A stretch of DNA of 64,000 nt from Erythrocercus mccallii. Its lineage: Eukaryota; Chordata; Aves; Passeriformes; Dicruridae. The notes below the pieces were generated by a model. That model had not been told where the DNA came from, did not search any database, and saw only the letters and a list, made by a program, of their open reading frames with translations. Made by a program: the position numbers and the translations under genes. The DNA lies in assembly GCA_013397435.1 (NCBI GenBank), contig VZRG01000365.1, positions 186,001 through 250,000 on the forward strand, given 5' to 3'. This document shows, piece after piece, positions 52,925 through 64,000 of this stretch (positions within the stretch are counted from its first letter, which is position 1; every line of letters begins with the position of its first letter).

Positions 52925-55192
52925 TATGACAATTGTAAAAAAGCATTATATCTATTTCCTTTTCATTAATGTTCCTGTTTTTTTTTTCATAGACAGAAGC
53001 TCAAGAAACTAGAATGTGTTGTAGCAGAAAGCTTTTTGGATTAGAATTCTACAGTAAATTTTTTTTAATGGATGTTCTAAATCCAAAATTATACTAATAG
53101 AAAATTCTGTTAATAGATTCTATTAATCTTCTACTAAAAGAGCATGTTATTACAGCAAGTCTGAATATCCCACAGTCATGCAGGTAATAAAAAAATCTTT
53201 TGTACTTTTTATTCCAGTTCACCCATATTCTTAGAAGTAGCTAAACCAATCCCTGACATTTGGAAATGCAAGCTGTCAAAATTTATCAGTCCTTGTTTCA
53301 CACATTCTAAATCTCATCCAAAGGGAGAAATTCTGAGGGTTGTAGTATTGTCTTGCTCTGCTCAGACTGGAGTGATTCTGCTCTGGGTGATGCCTGTGTT
53401 CCTCAGCACAGCCTTTGACCTCCTCCTGGAGGTTAGGACACCTCCTTCTCAAAGAGACAGGTTTGCTTGTAGCACTCTGCTCTGGTTAGTTTGGTGGGGT
53501 TGTACTCTTAATAGGCAAACTGTGGAAATCATATACAAGATAGTCACAGGCTTCTGCCTACTCCTTCACATGGCAAATAAAACTGTTGTTATCAGACTTT
53601 GTGGTTGCCACACTACCATGACCTGAAGTCCCCAGCAATTGTTCATGTTGGCTTTCCTCAGCACTAGTTGTGATTAGAAAACAGGTTGAGAGCAAGAATG
53701 CAAAGAAAGAAGTTTTCCTAAAAATGCACTGAGTAACAAAGTTACATTTATTTTCTTAAGTTGGAAATTTTCATGCCATTGGTCATCAATAGTATGGCTA
53801 AAAGCAAGATGTCATGAGTGAAATTTACTTGTAGTAGAATCACTCTGCAGGAATATTCAACAATGAACTTAACACAAGGCTCCTGTTTAAAATCTCTTCT
53901 AATGACCAACTAGATGCCTTTTGTGAAGCTAGAATAATTGGCAAATGGTTTTCTAATTGTCAGTAACTGGATATTTTTTGTTGAACACTTAATGATAGGA
54001 CTTTTGTTCAAGCTAGTTGCATTCCTAAATGAACTCCACAGGCAGGTTTGTTCGTTTGTTTTTATGACTCAAAGGATATTATTCTTCCCTTTTCTTCTGA
54101 GGATAACTTCAGCACACAGATAATTTTCCCTGGCTTTAAGATGATTTGGCCTCAGAAGTACACTCACAGGGACACGTAAGCAGCACTGTGTTTTTACAGA
54201 GTAGTGTTCTGGTTGAAAGAGAAGATGTAACCAAGTACGATAAGAAACATGAAGAGGGGTGAGAGGAATATGAAATGGTTAACAGAATTCGGCTGCTTTG
54301 GAGACAAAGAAGACAATCATAAGCAAAGAAACTGGCTGGTGGTATTAAACTACTGCCTGAAGAAAACCTTTCCTGTTTCCCCTCCTGGTCTGTTACAGTT
54401 TGTGGTACATATATCTTAACTTCTTGGACTTTAGGGTATGTAATGTCATTCACCTTAAAGCATTGAAGAAACAGAAGAAACAGAATGTACACAGCTTCCC
54501 AGAACATCATATGATACTGAAGAGAAGAAGTGAAACAGGAATGTCTCAGTGACGCCCACAGGAACAGTCACCATCGCCAAATTGTCAGCATGCCTCTGCA
54601 ATGCCAGACCACAGAGAGCATATGGATAGTTTAGGCTTTCTGCCATTAGACTGGATTAGTGAAGCACATGTTTCATGCATATCTAGTCTAGCTTTGTGTC
54701 AGTGGAAAAAAAAATTTCCACTACACATAGCCTACCGGACCTAAGAACAAGGGCTAGTTCTCGGGCAACTTCCATGGAAAAAGCCTGCTGCACTCATCAG
54801 GTTCTGTGGTACCTCCCTGGAGAAACCCATCGTGTGATCTGTGATTACATCCCTGAGACCATGAACCGAGGTGTGAAACAAAAATACCCTTCCCTTCTGT
54901 AGAGCAGACATGACTGACAGCTCTGCAAAATCCCTCCAGCAGATGACACTACCAGGGATTTTCATTCTGTTACAACTCACGCAGGCTGCACGGCACCAAT
55001 TTGTGCGAAGCCTGCTCTCGACAGCCTCTCCAGGCAAGAGGGCTTTAGTGAAAGACATATCCAGTGAAAGATACCCCCAGAACCTTCAGTGAAAAAATGC
55101 TCTGTATAATTTGAAAGAGAAAAACTCAAGTCTGATGGAATTGGATATTGCCGGCATTTCCTTTAGAAAAACATTAAACCCAAGCCACAAAA

Positions 55193-55221
55193 AATCCACT
55201 GTGTGAATAACACAGTGGATT
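55193..55221. repeat. Perfect 12-bp inverted repeat with 5-nt loop
   Basis: AATCCACTGTGT and ACACAGTGGATT are separated by GAATA. The complementarity is exact over 12 bp. It is too short for a typical microRNA precursor. Confidence 0.9.
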
Positions 55222-55661
55222 ACCAAACTTTAGTTTCTTTAGTAGCAGATTCTGGTACGGTTGGCAGGGCTGTAGTCTCTGTTGCAAAATGACCAAGTAA
55301 TTTACTACATTTTCGTGTATTTTCCTTATGGAAGATTACTTCAGCAAAAATTTAGTGTTAAAATTTGCACTATACTGACAAAATGAAGAAAATCATAGAA
55401 TATACTATACTGTGTTGCAATTGACTAAGTAGCTAACTTTCATCAGTCCTGAATGAGCCAGAAACATGGTTATATAAAATATTCTTCCTTTTGAAGCTGA
55501 CATGGTTATTTATATCCCTGTTCATAACTCGTATTACAAATCTGAAGGGTTCCAACTAATATGCTACGGAGATATAATATGCCTGTACATTTGTTTCAAT
55601 TCGGACAAGAAGCAAAACAAAAAATTGGTCAACAGTTAAATAGCAACTTAAACATTGGTTG

Positions 55662-55681
55662 ATATATATATATATATATAT
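55662..55681. repeat. (AT)n microsatellite
   Basis: Ten uninterrupted AT units. Confidence 0.95.
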
Positions 55682-57033
55682 TATTCTGCAAACACACGAT
55701 TAATTATACTAGCTTGAATAATCCTATGTAAACTCATCTATTTGCAAATAAAAATTCATAATACCAAATATTTGTGAAATAGATGACAAAATGTTCATGC
55801 CAAACACACAGTTGAATACAGGGCTTAAAATATTCTTTTCGTGTTTGCCTTCCATTTTTTGGCATATTAATTGAATTTTCTTTTGTACTGGCACCATACA
55901 GGAATGATTTGATCAAGAACTCTTTAAATACTAGCAATGAGCCAGAGCAGCCTCAGAGGAAGGAATCTTGTTAGTTGTAATGTAAATGCAAACACATGCT
56001 ATGTTTATTTCTGGCATAATACTGTTGTGGTGTCTCCTGTAGGCTGAACCCATTATTATCCAACATAGTATAATTAGAAGGCTTTTCAATTAATACAGAG
56101 AAATGTCTTTTTAAAGCTAGTTAATCTTCATGTCAGGTGCCAATGTATGTTTTTCTTAATACTTGAATATATTGTAAAACTGAAAATAACAATTACCTAT
56201 GTAGAATTTCAGTAAAAGGGTATTTCTGATTATCTTACCTCCCTTACAAATTGTCAGGCCAGAGTTTAAAAAAAAAGAAACTACACATCACTATGCAGGC
56301 TTGCTCTTCTGCAAAAAAATGCCATGTACAGCATCCTGCAAAAGTGATCACATTCTCCTCTAAAGTTAGTATTCAATCCTGTCAACTACTAGTAATTTTA
56401 CATAATAAAAATTATTCCAAGTAATATACCTTTAAAGTATCCTCTGGAAACATTCTCTTTATAATCTACAAATATGAAAATACACATTTGTGATTTAACA
56501 TATTAATTATAGGAATCTAACCACTCTGGCAATCCTTCACATCCCTCTTGTTTGTTCCTACACATGAAACTTAGTCACTGCTCGCACAAGGAAATATTGG
56601 AATGAAGATCACTCCAGACTGGGTGCATGAAAATAGGTATGTCTAAATAGGTCACAGCAAGATGCTGTTGGAAGAGGCTGAGTAACCACTTTTATAAACT
56701 CTGACTTTGTACACACATTTTCCTAACAGCTCCTTGCAACACTGGGTATTGTTCTCTCAAGCATAATTTCATCATTTATAACAAAGGTACTTCCATGCAG
56801 CTCCACTGCTGAAACCAAACCATGGAATGAAATTAATTATACTGCCAGCTTCTTAATGGTTCATTTACACTAACCTCTCAGTGTACTGGATGAATTTGTA
56901 AGCTTTTAAAAGAACATGTCATTGATGCCACTGGGAATTTCTTGAGGGTTCAAGGTGTTATGACCATGTATGCTAAATTGCAAGACACTGGAAGGATTAC
57001 AGATATTGCAATTTCTAAGAACTACAAAATTAA

Positions 57034-57090
57034 TACAATGGTTTGGGTTGGAAGGGGCCTAAAAATCATCTTGTTCTAAACCCCAGACAT
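57034..57090 (-). mobile_element. CR1 LINE 3' tail fragment
   Basis: ACAATGGTTTGGGTTGGAAGGGGCCTAAAAATCATCTTGTTCTAAACCCC is the antisense of the CR1 3' terminus (atggtttgggttggaagggaccttaaagatcatc). Only the last ~55 bp are present. Confidence 0.85.
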
Positions 57091-59026
57091 TAAACTCATT
57101 AACAATAATTAATCTAAGAATGTACACATGTACTGTATTCACATAAGGCAGAGATAACTGTGCTTTATGCTTTACATTATTTTGAAAAAATCTGCTTGCC
57201 ATATTCATGACAATGCAAACACATTCACGTGTTCGTACTCATCCTTTTCGTAAATATTAATTTACCCAACTGATGTGGAAGTACTGTTTTTCTAAGCATT
57301 AGATAATCCTTCAGATAATTTTGCATTTTGAAATGGAAATAGTCTTTTTCCCTAGACAGTTGTCAGCGATCAGAATATAGGTAAAACTTTCAATTTCATC
57401 TTTCATTCAAGACCATCATAATCTATGCATAAATAAAAATGAAATGAAACATGAGCTCAGTATTTTCTTACAGCTATTCATTATTCAATAAAGTATGGTA
57501 TTCTATGTTTATGGAAGATTTTCTTAAGTAAGGACTTATTGGTCAACTAACTTCTGTCCTGAGTCCAAAATTATTGATGGAATACTACATCCCTTCACCA
57601 GCTTAACAGGTATCAAAGGGGCACCTAGCTATTGACAAGATAGGACACAGACAAAAAGTGGGATTCACAGTTTCTTACACACTGTTCATTGCACTCTGTG
57701 CTGCCCATCTGTTCTTCTCCTAACCTCGACACGGCAACTTTCAAACAGCAGTGGTGTAATGCAAGCGGAAGGAGTTCCATATGGCCTCCTGTGGAGCAAA
57801 TCGTGACACAGGGGAACATCCCCATTAGTAGGAGTCTAATAATTAGACTAGTAGCTAGTCTAGTAGACTAGACTACTAGCAGCTAGTATTTTGGAAGGCT
57901 GCTTTAAAATTCCCATTCCTTGAAAAGGAAGAAAATCTCACTTAGAAGTTATATATTATTGGATTACAACTACTTGTGCAGTGCCATTGCCTGTAACCTA
58001 CTATTGAGTTTCAACAGTTGGAATGTGCAATATGAATGAATCTGCAATATTATAACCCACAAGTCAAAAAGAAGGAAAAAAGAGAAATGTTTTCTTTTAC
58101 AACTTCTGGAGACTACATTTAAGGTGGTTTTGGGAAAAAATTACTTGCAAAAATTCTTTTTCTAAAGGAAAAAGAAAAAAGAACATACCTATCAGGTGAG
58201 ACAACAAAATGGTTTTACTGTAGTATATTTATATCACTAAAATATTTGTATCAATGTTATGAGATTAGGCTAAAAATTAATCTATTAATCACATTTTAAT
58301 GCTGTGGAAAACTACATTTGCATGTAAATTACTGCAACACCTACAATGACTTGCATTTTCACCCTACAGAAAAAATGCCAGACTTCCATAAGAATATTTA
58401 TAGTGCCTAAAACCAGGCTGGTGTTTTGTAAGAAAAGAAAAAAAGATCTTGATATGTTATCAGCTGCAACTGAGGAATAAATGGAAAGGAAGGAGAAGTG
58501 AACTGTGACAGATGATAACAGCAGGTTGCTGAATTTTTCAGTTACTTGCAGACTGCTTGTGGGAAGAGGTTTCGGCAGTGTGCTCTCAGCTGTGCCACAT
58601 TTCCACAGTGACATTCATGAAGCACTCCCGTTGAACTTGAGGGAATTAGACATGGGCACAACTTGCCCTGGCTTTCACACAGCTCAAGAACTTGCTTGGA
58701 AATAGTGGCAAGAATGCAGTATGAACTACAGATGACTTCACTAAGTTTGCCATCGTGTCTAACAGGTGGTACTAAAGCTCTATGCACCACAATAGTATGT
58801 TTTATACATGAGCATATAGCACCACTTACTATGAAGACTGCCTTAAGACTATCTTATAAGCAAGCCTTCCTTATAACCTTAACACACGTCTGTGCAAATG
58901 GGCTGACATTTTCTGTTACTGGGAGTTTTCCTTTGAAGTATTTAAAAATTTCAGCCAAAAGAATCCCACTATAAACAAAAATAGTGAAAATATTTCTCTT
59001 TGCTTGTTTAAAAAAAAAAAAAAGTG
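57091..59026. other. DLGAP1 5' intron, no gene recognised
   Basis: AT-rich intron with a CTAG-rich self-complementary cluster at 57832-57892 and an A run at 59010-59023. No coding region was recognised. Confidence 0.55.
57832..57892. repeat. CTAG-rich self-complementary cluster
   Basis: Repeated TAGACTAG/CTAGTAG/CTAGTCTAG words give several overlapping palindromes, including stem AGTCTAG/CTAGACT with a 4-nt loop. This looks like local tandem slippage of a palindromic unit; no function is evident. Confidence 0.7.
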
Positions 59027-59505
59027 GTCTTAGCTTCAGTCCTTCAGTCCCAACTCTTCTACTTGCTCCCCACTTGCTCAGGGGGAATGGGAATGGAGCC
59101 TGTGATCAGTTTGTATTGGTTTTCTCTGCCTCCTCACACTCTTCCCTTGCTCTGCTGTGGGTCCTTCTCACAGGCTGCAGTCGTACAAGAACTGCTCCAA
59201 CTGTCACCTTTCCCTAGGGCACAGTGCTTCAGTACAGACTGCTCCAGGAAACATCATCCTGCATGGGCTCCTCTCCATGAGCTGCAGCTTCTCCCAGAGT
59301 ACCTCTGCCTCCTGCAGTGTAGGATTCTCCACGGGCTGCAGGTGGATCTCTGCTCCCCCGTGGATATCCATGGGCACAGCTGCTGCATTCTGGTCTGCAC
59401 CACAGGCTGCAGGGAAATCTCTGCTCCTGGAGCACCTCCTCCCCTCCTCCCTTGCTGATGTTGGTGTCTGCAGGGCTGTTTCACTCATATTTTTCTCACT
59501 TGTTA
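59027..59505 (-). mobile_element. ERV LTR fragment, same family as 48972-50090
   Basis: The plus strand shows the same GC-rich block: CTCCACGGGCTGCAGGTGGATCTC, CACCACAGGCTGCAGGGAAATCTCTGCTC, GATGTTGGTGTCTGCAGGG, TTTCACTCATATTTTTCTCAC. Orientation is minus. Both LTR ends are missing, and the left edge lies next to a run of 14 A. Overlapping open frames of 100-140 codons on both strands arise from the repeat units and are not genes. Confidence 0.8.
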
Positions 59506-60129
59506 CTATCAAAATGCCAAATTTTGGGGGAAATAGGGACAGAAAATAAATTGTGCTTATGTATGGTATTCATCTTAGTCAATATGGTCTCAGCTATGGT
59601 GTACTTGAGAGGTCTTTCTAGAGGGCAATACAGTACCTTCTCAATCACTGATAGCCCACAAGCAAGATCTGGCCCTGGCCTCTCTCTAGGTTTGCCTCTC
59701 TTTATGCAGTTAATTAATTTAGTCCTACATGTTTCCCAGAACACAGCTGTCAACACCATGAATATCCAGACACTCCCATATTTGCCATTTTTTGAGAAAT
59801 AAGGACTAAATGAAATAATTAGGCAAAGCCTTGCTGTGACCTGACTGATTTTTCATGATGTGTATTGAGAACCCCCCACCCTCCCCATTTTATCAGGGTT
59901 CAACACATCAACATTTGCAGCCAGTTTCTCTGATCCATTGTGCAGATTCAACTGAATTTGAGTTAAAATTCAGTTGTACTGGCAACTGTACCTGAATTGT
60001 GGCATTCAGGCTATGCTGGAGCAGAACTTTATCATATCCCACCTCTGTAATGCCCTTTGAAGAGGAGGGTTTATATAATGCCAGAATGATTTTTGCTTTT
60101 GTATTTCCTTCATATATATTTGTAAATCT
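59506..60129. other. DLGAP1 5' intron, no gene recognised
   Basis: Sequence between two LTR-derived segments. I recognise nothing in it. Confidence 0.5.
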
Positions 60130-60600
60130 GTAGGCTATTGTTGCCTAGTTATATAATTCCTAGTTAGCTCCAGTACTTTTCCCTACCTTTTCTCCACCCT
60201 GATAGGCAGAAAGACAAAACACATTCCAGAGGCTTCAAGCTCTGAAGGGTCCAAGGCCCTATCCTGTCTTGGCTGTTCCTGGGAGCCAAGGTTGGAATCA
60301 GCTCTTTGAGACACATTTTCATACACAAAGTTTAGCTCCTACCTAAAGTGGGTCTACAGAAGAGGTGGGACCTAAAGGGGGAAATTACTTCATCACCTGT
60401 GCTTCTAATTGGGGATTCTTGTCAATTATGCTAAGTTTCTAAATTTAAAAAACTGTATTCACTCAGTGCAGGGTGGGAATTTTTCCATATCTGACCATTG
60501 GAAGCCTCCAATAAAGACCACCCTTTGTATCACCTCCTAAACTAACGTTGTCTTGAATGTGTGTTATTTCTATGTCTTAAAGGTGTCGAAACCTGTAGGT
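60130..60600 (+). mobile_element. LTR-like segment with poly(A) signal (probable ERV LTR)
   Basis: The segment ends with CCTCCAATAAAGACCACCC (AATAAA near 60511) followed by a short U5-like tail (TTGTATCACCTCC...ACGTTGTCTTGAATG), an arrangement typical of retroviral R-U5. Upstream is a TATA-like AAATTTAAAAAAC near 60440. I could not fix the TG/CA ends or a target duplication, so the limits are approximate. It is antisense to DLGAP1. Confidence 0.55.
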
Positions 60601-60647
60601 TTTGTAGTTATATATCCCAATCCTCTGATCTATCTCATAGCAGGATT

Positions 60648-61037
60648 TCAGTCTGCTCCACCCCTTCTTTGCAATAGGATCACATTTTTTACCAAAGCCA
60701 CTGATAATCTCCTGTCCTCTAATGGAGCAAAGACGCTGTCCAGTGACCACGAGAGCTGTGCAGTGCTCTCTTCCTTCACTGGTACACCTAAATAGATTGC
60801 AAAGCTGATCAATTCACTAAAGAGGGAATTGAACTCCCGTTGCAATTGTTCTGGTTTTAATCCCGGCTTGTTTCTCAGCGTTTCCCACATAAGAACACCC
60901 CACGCTCTGTTAGAAATGTCGTTCTCATTTCTTAGCCATTCCGCTGAGACACTGAGTTGAGAGATTGTTCTAATTACTAGTGGTGAAAATGTCCAAGCAG
61001 ACTTGGATATAGGCAATACATTTACACATTTATTTAT
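60648..61037 (-). other. Unidentified open reading frame next to an LTR-like segment
   Basis: On the minus strand a frame is open from a TGA just upstream of about 61037 to a TGA at 60648, about 129 codons, with no ATG near its start. The peptide is mostly helical in character (WETLRNKPGLKPEQLQREFN, SELISFAIYLGVPV, PLEDRRLSVALVKNVILLQR). Eight CpGs fall within 60734-60942, unusual for this intron. It ends beside the LTR-like segment at 60130-60600, in opposite orientation to that LTR. The LLQRRGG near the end recalls a retroviral envelope transmembrane-subunit motif only loosely. It could be a retroviral or other viral relic, a retrocopy fragment, or chance. I do not recognise a family. Confidence 0.3.
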
Positions 61038-63374
61038 TCTGGTTCATTCTAACAATGCTTAGGTGCTCTAACATCTGACTTTTTGCACACATTTAATTGG
61101 CAGAATTTCTTTTGTTAACAGTCACAAAGGCAATGTAAGCATGAATACTTGATTTTTAGAATGTGAGTATATGGGAACATGCAGTGAGTGTTGTATTTTA
61201 TTTAGTATTTGAGGGACAGAAGCACCGGAATCCTCACCTTATTTTTACCTAAATGCATGAAAGATATCACATGTCTAAGAACTTGGTCCAGGTTTTCTTT
61301 GATTTTTTCTTTAAAAGCCAAATTAAACACTTGACAATAATCCATCTCAGTGGCTACTCTTGGTGTTCTCACCATTTCATACAAGGGAGTGGGCTGTAAT
61401 GGGTTTTAAAATTTTCTTTTGGGATGCATGGTAATGGATATGTTTACTAGAATTACACTTCTGGAGCTGATTATTTCTAGTTTGGCTAGGCATTGATAGC
61501 ACTAAATGCATTATTGTGGTAGTACTGGCATGGGGTGGAGTGGGGAGGAAAGTAGTGAAAATTAAAGAAGTATCAAAAGCTAAGCAAAAATATAACAACA
61601 GAGTAATCTTCCTCTTTTCAAAGAAGTTGGAAATACAATTTTTGGTTTTTGTTTCCTAATGTATAGCACTGTACCACAGCCTCACATAGAAGAGCAATAT
61701 TCCCCACAACTGAATGAGCTTCTATCTTGTATTCAGACTTCTAACACAAATGGTCATAAAAAGCTAATAGGAACTAGAAGAAAAACTCAAGGACAGGCAC
61801 AGAACTTGAAAATAATTTTCTTATTTTTTCCCCCAGGTTTACTAAATATTAGATGCCCTTTTGTGTTCTTTGTTGCCAAAGCACTTCTACAAGGCTACCA
61901 GTGGATAGTGTTGCTTTTTTGCATGATTTCCAAGTTAATTCTTTGTTCCCAAAAAGTAATGCTATTATTTCATTCCTCTGGGGGAAAAAAAAAATCACAA
62001 TATAAGGGGTGAGATGATAGGGATAATTAGACTAAATCGTGGCATACAACGCAATGGGAAAAATATCTTTTATGTAGACCACCTGTCTACTTATTTTTGT
62101 AGCCTGAATGATGTTTTGTTTTGTTCAGGGAAACAAATTCACTTAATAAAATCCAAAACACAGATGGCAGCTGCTAGGAAAAACCCATACAAGATTTTGT
62201 TGCAAAGGGTATAGAAGTGATCTAAGCTCTGAATGAAAGAATGAAAAATTTCGTCTCTGCTTGTTAACGGTGCTCTTTTCCAGGAGCTCTTTCTCCTGCA
62301 GTCTGGGACTTAGTTAGGGCAGAAATTCTAATCCAGAATGTTAGAAATAAGGCTTTCCTTTGTATCACTCTAAGATATTTCTTACATATTTCTTTCCATG
62401 CATCTTCATTATTTTATTGAAAAATATTTGAAAAATAATGCTTGACTCTACATATTATTTGTTTGGGTTTGTTTAAAATGGATCAGGAGAAAGTTCTTAG
62501 ATCTCCATTCCTCTTACAGGTTCAAATGCATATTTCAATGCAAAATCACCTAAATTTAAGGGAAGATTTTTTTTTCAGACAGTATTGTCCTTTATTAGAT
62601 AGACTAAGTCTGTATTAAATTCATATATTTACATCAAGTGTTGATATCCTGTTGGGCTGAAAACATACCATGAGCTACCTGCAAATAGTAGTAAGAGCAA
62701 GAATTACTCAGAGAACGCTTAAAAAATATAATTTTACATATTTAAAGCCTTTCTTTGCGAAGTCCACAGAAAATCAGACTTGTTATTTATTCAGACTGGT
62801 ACTGCTTGGAAGTTTAGGAAGACAGGGGTTCGACTGAGGACATTTCTAGATGAAGCATCTCAGGATCACTTCAATCTGTCCTAAGTTCTTCAATCACAGT
62901 TACCTAAATATGCAAATTAACTGGGGGGGGATAAAAGAAGAACTGTGAACAGCCAATGAATTTTATCGTTTAGATACAAAAATAATCTTTTCCTAAAGAT
63001 GATTATATTTCAAGGAATGAAGACTTTAGTCACATTGGGGACCTACTTGATAATTTTCCCTTACAAAGGGAACCTCTTCCATGGGAATCTTACCTGTCCT
63101 TAGTGAAGAGGGCAGATGCTTCCAGCACTGCTATTCCCCCAGAAAACAGAACCCCATCCAGAGGGAGCAAACAGCATAAAGACAAGCGCAGACATCTCCT
63201 ATCACACAGTGAAGTTCTCCAGTCATAGAATAACAGTAAAACAGTCTCTGAAAAGATTCACTTTTCTGGAGCCACTCTCTGGAGAAGACCAGGCAGATGA
63301 ATTCTGGTTGAGCATGAGAAAAGGCAGCGCCAACACGGATTATGAAAATGGTTGGTCTGAAAGATCCAGAAAGA
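61038..63374. other. DLGAP1 5' intron, no gene recognised
   Basis: AT-rich intron with short homopolymer runs. No repeat family or coding region was recognised. Confidence 0.55.
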
Positions 63375-63580
63375 TCATCACAGAATCAGATGATTAATGT
63401 AGGTTACCATAGAATTCAGCAGATTATCACAGAACTCAGTGATCACAGAATGATAGAATAGATGGTTAGAAGAGATTGTAAAGATAATTTACGTTGACCC
63501 CCCTGCCATGGGCAGAGACACCTTCCACTGGACCTGGCTGCTCAAAGCTCCATTCAACCTGCTCTTGGAAATTAGAAAAT
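63375..63580 (-). mobile_element. CR1 LINE 3' tail with expanded terminal repeat
   Basis: TCACAGAATGATAGAATAGATGG..., CCCCCCTGCCATGGGCAGAGACACCTTCCACTGGACCTGGCTGCTCAAAGCTCCATTCAACCTG is the antisense of the CR1 3'UTR. To its left, repeated ATCACAGAA/ATAGAATTC units (63375-63450) look like an expanded or degenerate form of the CR1 terminal short repeat. Confidence 0.85.
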
Positions 63581-64000
63581 TTTCTATTTGCTCACTTATT
63601 ACATATGTAAGTTTAAAAAAATCCTCTTAAAAGATCTTTATCAGGAAAAAAATCTCCAGCGTTTCTTACCAAATTAGCAAAATGAAAATGTCATAGAAGT
63701 TACAGATATTCTAAGTTCTTAATTAACTAGTTCTAAGGTAATTTGCAATCATTATTCTAAAGGTTGGTCACAACAATAAAACATCACTTGGAATTGAAAA
63801 AAAAGGTGTAAAATACACAGGAACACGATGGAATTTGGCCACTGAAATCATACAAATCAACATAATTTTTCTCACAACTCAGGGTAATTGGATTATAAAC
63901 CACTGCTTAACAGGAGTAAATCAGGGCAGTTAGTAAGCAACTTTTAATTTAAAATAAATGGACATACATCATATAAAGTTCAATTCTCATCTGATTGAAA
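63581..64000. other. DLGAP1 5' intron, no gene recognised
   Basis: AT-rich sequence to the window edge; nothing recognised. Confidence 0.5.

Larger units (their letters stand above)
52925..57033. other. DLGAP1 5' intron, no gene recognised
   Basis: AT-rich intron. It holds a CpG-richer patch at about 54.73-55.16 kb, an inverted repeat at 55193-55221 and an (AT)n run at 55662-55681. Around 53.35-53.64 kb a GC-richer stretch contains GGCAAATAAAACTG, which could be an LTR poly(A) region, but no LTR ends were found. Confidence 0.5.

Noticed and set aside
59024..59549. ORFs of 100-144 codons on both strands
   Set aside because: By-product of the GC-rich repeat units of an LTR; no protein family and no conserved start.

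Overview
This window reads as vertebrate, and specifically avian, nuclear DNA. It is AT-rich, has almost no protein-coding content, and contains copies of CR1 LINEs (the main bird/reptile retrotransposon) together with several avian-type endogenous-retrovirus LTRs. The LTR family found at about 39.3, 49-50.5 and 59 kb resembles one I associate with songbird genomes, so a passerine is my best guess; the species cannot be fixed from the window alone.

The only recognisable host gene is DLGAP1 (GKAP/SAPAP1, a postsynaptic-density scaffold), on the minus strand. Two exons are present. A large first coding exon (34167-35192: 72 bp of 5'UTR, then the ATG and 318 codons) is followed across a 13.9-kb intron by a 215-bp exon (20029-20243: 71 codons plus 2 bases). 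Joined in phase, they give the first 389 residues, ending inside the tandem GK-binding repeats. Everything right of 35192 is 5' intron (a splice acceptor there implies at least one more upstream noncoding exon outside the window). Everything left of 20029 is the next intron; I found no further DLGAP1 exon in it.

The rest is intron with mobile-element debris. Left intron: a complete solo LTR with a 5-bp target duplication (5759-6518), a MIR-like fragment (~6880-6995), GC/CpG-rich islets (~6960-7160, ~8580-8940), an old CR1 (~11885-12200), and a CR1 tail split by a minus-strand LTR (12690-13508). Middle intron: simple repeats and one ancient repeat (~32040-32130). Right intron: an LTR abutting a CR1 reverse-transcriptase fragment (39.27-39.99 kb), a CR1 3' end (46.4-47.0 kb), an internally deleted provirus with readable primer-binding site and polypurine tract (48972-50512), a second CR1 (52.1-52.9 kb), further LTR fragments (59.0-59.5 and ~60.1-60.6 kb), an unexplained CpG-bearing antisense ORF (60648-61037), and CR1 tails at 57.0 and 63.4 kb.

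I see no operon, CRISPR, tRNA, rRNA or other multi-gene system. The items most worth a second look are the deleted provirus with its small four-cysteine ORF, the ORF at 60.6-61.0 kb, and the nested insertion in CR1.
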